From NCBI GenBank assembly GCA_947072665.1, contig CAMTIW010000011.1:1-33311 (forward strand): DNA of 33,311 nt, given 5' to 3'. The notes under the pieces are model-generated. The model did no database searches. It was not told where the DNA came from and was given only the letters and a program-made list of their open reading frames with translations. Within the stretch, counting starts at the first letter, position 1, and each line of letters opens with the position of its first letter. The position numbers were made by a program, and so were the translations under genes. Shown here piece by piece: positions 31,355 to 33,311 of the stretch. This DNA is from an uncultured Fusobacteriaceae bacterium. GTDB taxonomy: Bacteria > Fusobacteriota > Fusobacteriia > Fusobacteriales > Fusobacteriaceae.

Positions 31355-31379
31355 AAATTAAAAGAAAGAAGGACATATT

Positions 31380-32084
31380 TTGAAATACTATTTCATATCA
31401 GCAATTATTCATTTAACAATATTTTTATCTTTTTATAATTTTTTCTCATATTCCCCTAAACCCGGTTTGAAAATAGAAAAAATTCAAGTATCACTACTTA
31501 ATACAAATTCTAATTCTAGCAATAATTCATCTTTTATTGAAAATATAGAGGTTGAAGTTGAATCTAAACATGAAATTATAAAAAATATTGAATCAAAAAA
31601 ATTAAAAATTAAAAAAATTGAAAAAATTGAAAAAATAGAACATAAAGAAAAAAAAATAAATAAAGAAAACAAATCTCAAGAAACAAATATTTCAAAAAAT
31701 ATTTCCTTAGCTAAAAATATAGATTCAGAACAAGGTAGTATTGGTAGCTTAAAAAATTTAATTCAAGATTCTTCTGGTAATTATATTGGAGATATTGATA
31801 AAAATGCTGATATTTTCTATAAAATAATAAAAGAAGTTCCTCCCAAATATCCCAATATAGCAAAAAAAATAGGATATAAAAAAGAGGTCATTATTAAAAC
31901 TAAATTCTTAATTGGGTTAAATGGAAAAATTGAAAAAATTATATTTTTAGATGATTTTATTTCTTATGGATTTCAAGATGAAGTTAAAAAATCCATAGAA
32001 TCATTTGAATTTGAACCTATTCTTTATAAAGGTAAAAAAATAAAACTTTATTTTTATAAAGATTATAAATTTAATTCTAAATAA
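31380..32084 (+). CDS. tonB: TonB energy-transducing protein with lysine/isoleucine/glutamate-rich linker
   Basis: Links inner-membrane proton motive force to the outer-membrane receptor encoded just upstream. The 234-residue protein has one N-terminal transmembrane segment (YYFISAIIHLTIFLSFYNFF), a long periplasmic linker and the C-terminal TonB domain: EVPPKYPNIAKKIGYKKEVI, FLIGLNGKIEKIIFLDD and SIESFEFEPI. The linker lacks the usual Pro-Glu/Pro-Lys repeats; instead it is rich in Lys, Ile, Glu, with IEKIEKIEHKEKK. The start is a TTG (31380-31382), eight bases after AGAAGGA; no ATG fits. It lies 25 bases after the receptor gene and therefore belongs to the riboswitch operon. ExbB and ExbD are not in the window and must be supplied from elsewhere. 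Confidence 0.88.
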   Translation: MKYYFISAIIHLTIFLSFYNFFSYSPKPGLKIEKIQVSLLNTNSNSSNNSSFIENIEVEVESKHEIIKNIESKKLKIKKIEKIEKIEHKEKKINKENKSQETNISKNISLAKNIDSEQGSIGSLKNLIQDSSGNYIGDIDKNADIFYKIIKEVPPKYPNIAKKIGYKKEVIIKTKFLIGLNGKIEKIIFLDDFISYGFQDEVKKSIESFEFEPILYKGKKIKLYFYKDYKFNSK

Positions 32085-32197
32085 AAAAAATGAGACTCCT
32101 ATATTTTTTATAAAGGAATCTGTGTCTGTTATCTATGGATATACTGGATTCACTATGGAAAAGAATGATGACCTAACCTAATAATAACTATTTTTAT

Positions 32198-32233
32198 AAA
32201 AAGGAGAGTTTTTATATTAAACTCTCCTTTTTT
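32198..32233 (+). terminator. Terminator of the riboswitch-receptor-tonB operon
   Basis: AAAAGGAGAGTTT pairs with AAACTCTCCTTTT (roughly 32198-32211 with 32219-32232) and a run of T follows. The 110 bases between tonB and this hairpin show no gene. Confidence 0.88.
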
Positions 32234-32535
32234 TTTACTAATTTTATTTTTATTCTTCCAGTATATTTCTACCAAACTGTTATCTTATACCTTCTGTTCT
32301 ATGATTTTTCTTTCCATCATTTCACCATATTTAATATTACAAATAATTGTAATATTTTAAATTATAAAAATCTATAATATTAAAGATTTTTATAGAAACA
32401 TAAACTACTATTTACATAACAAAAAAAAGAAATTCAGATTGACTCTTTTCCAGATATATTGTAAACTTATAAAAGTAATTAAAATGTTTTTTAAAAGATT
32501 CTATATTAATTTTTATTGTAAAAAGGAGAGTAAAA
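32234..32535 (+). promoter_or_regulatory. Upstream region of the adhesin gene with candidate promoter and inverted repeats
   Basis: No gene is seen here. A promoter TTGACT (32439-32444), 17-base spacer, TAAACT (32462-32467) lies about 70 bases before the adhesin start. Farther up are two AT-rich inverted repeats: AATATTACA/TGTAATATT (32333-32356), and ATAAAAATCT/AGATTTTTAT around 32364-32392. These could be regulator binding sites or RNA hairpins; this is not resolved. Confidence 0.6.
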
Positions 32536-33311
32536 TTGAAAAAAAAATTGATCATCGGTATTTTTTGTTTTATTGGAAGGTTAGGATTAGCAGTTGATGA
32601 GAATGGTGGTAGTGCTACTAATAATGATATATTTGGAGGACAAGTAGACCCTCAAAAAATTCATCAAATATCTGTGGGAAAAGGTGCTATCACAAGTGGG
32701 AATAATGCTATTGCAATAGGAGTTAGTTCATCAACTACAGGAAATAATTCCACTGCTATTGGTGCTTACTCTAATGCTAAAGATGATTCATCTTCTGCTA
32801 TTGGTGCCTCAGCATCAGCAAATGGAAAAGATACAACTGCAATAGGAGTACATTCAACTGCAACTGGGCATAATTCAACTGCTATTGGTGCAGAAAGTCA
32901 TTCTGTTGGTGAACGTTCTTTATCTTTAGGGTCATTAAGTGAGGCAAAAGGAGAAAGCTCAATAGCTTTAGGAATTTCAAGCAAAGCAGAAGGAGAACGT
33001 TCAACTTCATTAGGTCCTGGAGCTACTGCTATTGGAAATGATTCTGTCGCTATCGGTTCAAATTCAAAAGCAACTGAAAAGAATGTTGTTTCAGTTGGAG
33101 ATGATACTACTAAAAGAAAAATCATAAATCTATCAGAAGGAGTAAAAGGTAGTGACGCAGCTACAGTATCACAATTAGAAAAAAAAGCTGATAAAAAGAA
33201 TTTTGAAAATTTAGATAATAAATTACAAACAAACATAATAAATACCGAGAGTAAATTAAATAATATAAATACTAGTATAAGTAGTAATAGCAAGAGTATC
33301 CTTCTTAACAC
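32536..33311 (+). CDS. YadA-like trimeric autotransporter adhesin (5' part, runs off the window)
   Basis: The N-terminal part of a trimeric autotransporter (type Vc secretion). The frame opens at TTG 32536-32538, five bases after GGAGAG, and encodes a signal peptide (LKKKLIIGIFCFIGRLGLA). It continues with a head of about ten left-handed beta-roll repeats with the YadA pattern, for example ITSGNNAIAIG, TTGNNSTAIGAYS, ATGHNSTAIGAES and SKAEGERSTSLG. The neck motif NVVSVGDDTTKRKIINLSEG, VKGSDAATVSQLE follows, and the sequence then enters a coiled-coil stalk (NLDNKLQTNIINTESKLNNI). The stalk and the C-terminal membrane anchor lie beyond the window. The frame has no stop up to 33311. Such proteins act in adhesion, biofilm formation or serum resistance. 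A run of nine A directly after the start codon could slip. Confidence 0.92.
   Translation, partial: MKKKLIIGIFCFIGRLGLAVDENGGSATNNDIFGGQVDPQKIHQISVGKGAITSGNNAIAIGVSSSTTGNNSTAIGAYSNAKDDSSSAIGASASANGKDTTAIGVHSTATGHNSTAIGAESHSVGERSLSLGSLSEAKGESSIALGISSKAEGERSTSLGPGATAIGNDSVAIGSNSKATEKNVVSVGDDTTKRKIINLSEGVKGSDAATVSQLEKKADKKNFENLDNKLQTNIINTESKLNNINTSISSNSKSILLN

Noticed and set aside
32898-33311. Long minus-strand open frame at the window end
   Set aside because: It is the antisense of the repetitive YadA-like head, whose plus-strand frame has clear signal peptide, repeats and neck.

Overview
The window is a low-GC stretch (by eye well under 35% GC) with strong AGGAGG-type ribosome binding sites and many genes on both strands. 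It combines a clostridial-type anaerobic amino-acid metabolism (selenium-dependent D-proline reductase, proline racemase, ornithine cyclodeaminase) with outer-membrane machinery (TonB-dependent receptor, TonB, YadA-like trimeric autotransporter). That combination points to an anaerobic diderm, most likely a member of the Fusobacteriota (Fusobacterium/Cetobacterium-like). This is inference from gene content; no marker gene settles it.

Layout. (1) 79-1542: methionine sulfoxide reductase and an EamA-type exporter, convergent on a shared terminator. (2) 1613-10296, minus strand: the D-proline reductase locus, in transcription order prdC, prdA, a small conserved protein, prdB, prdD, prdE, prdF and a TSUP-family permease, followed by a terminator and a second paralogous permease. 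PrdB is encoded through an in-frame UGA (6149-6151) that should be read as selenocysteine, with a plausible bacterial SECIS hairpin just behind it. A plain ORF scan therefore splits the gene. (3) 10751-11650: remnants of an aminotransferase and of an NhaC-type antiporter, both broken. (4) 11706-15381: two nearly identical tandem prolyl-tRNA synthetase genes, each with its own promoter and terminator. (5) 15451-18127: an ornithine cyclodeaminase-family enzyme and glutamyl-tRNA synthetase. (6) 18166-21653: a defence/mobile island holding a type III toxin-antitoxin system (ToxN/AbiQ-like toxin with a repeat RNA antitoxin), two decayed IS200/IS605-type elements, a RelE/ParE-type toxin with its antitoxin, and wrecked fic and clbS/dfsB-like genes. 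(7) 21668-27285: an oligopeptide ABC transporter operon oppABCDF, minus strand. (8) 27462-28459: a lipoprotein signal-peptide remnant, a VanZ-like membrane protein and a small secreted unknown. (9) 28756-32084: a cobalamin riboswitch controlling a TSCPD-domain protein, a TonB-dependent receptor and TonB. (10) 32536 to the end: the 5' part of a YadA-like adhesin.

How the parts fit. Peptides imported by Opp and ornithine cyclised by the OCD-family enzyme could both supply L-proline. PrdF racemises it, and PrdA/PrdB reduce D-proline to 5-aminovalerate with electrons probably delivered by the RnfC-like PrdC. This is the reductive half of Stickland fermentation. The TSUP permease in the operon is a candidate transporter for proline or 5-aminovalerate. 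The cobalamin-controlled operon looks like an outer-membrane B12 uptake unit that carries its own TonB.

Most notable: the selenocysteine codon and SECIS in prdB; the prdD/prdE pair, which together look like a PrdA cut exactly at its self-cleavage point; the complete type III toxin-antitoxin locus; a TSCPD gene under B12 control that appears to start with AUA; and the patchwork divergence of the two proS copies.
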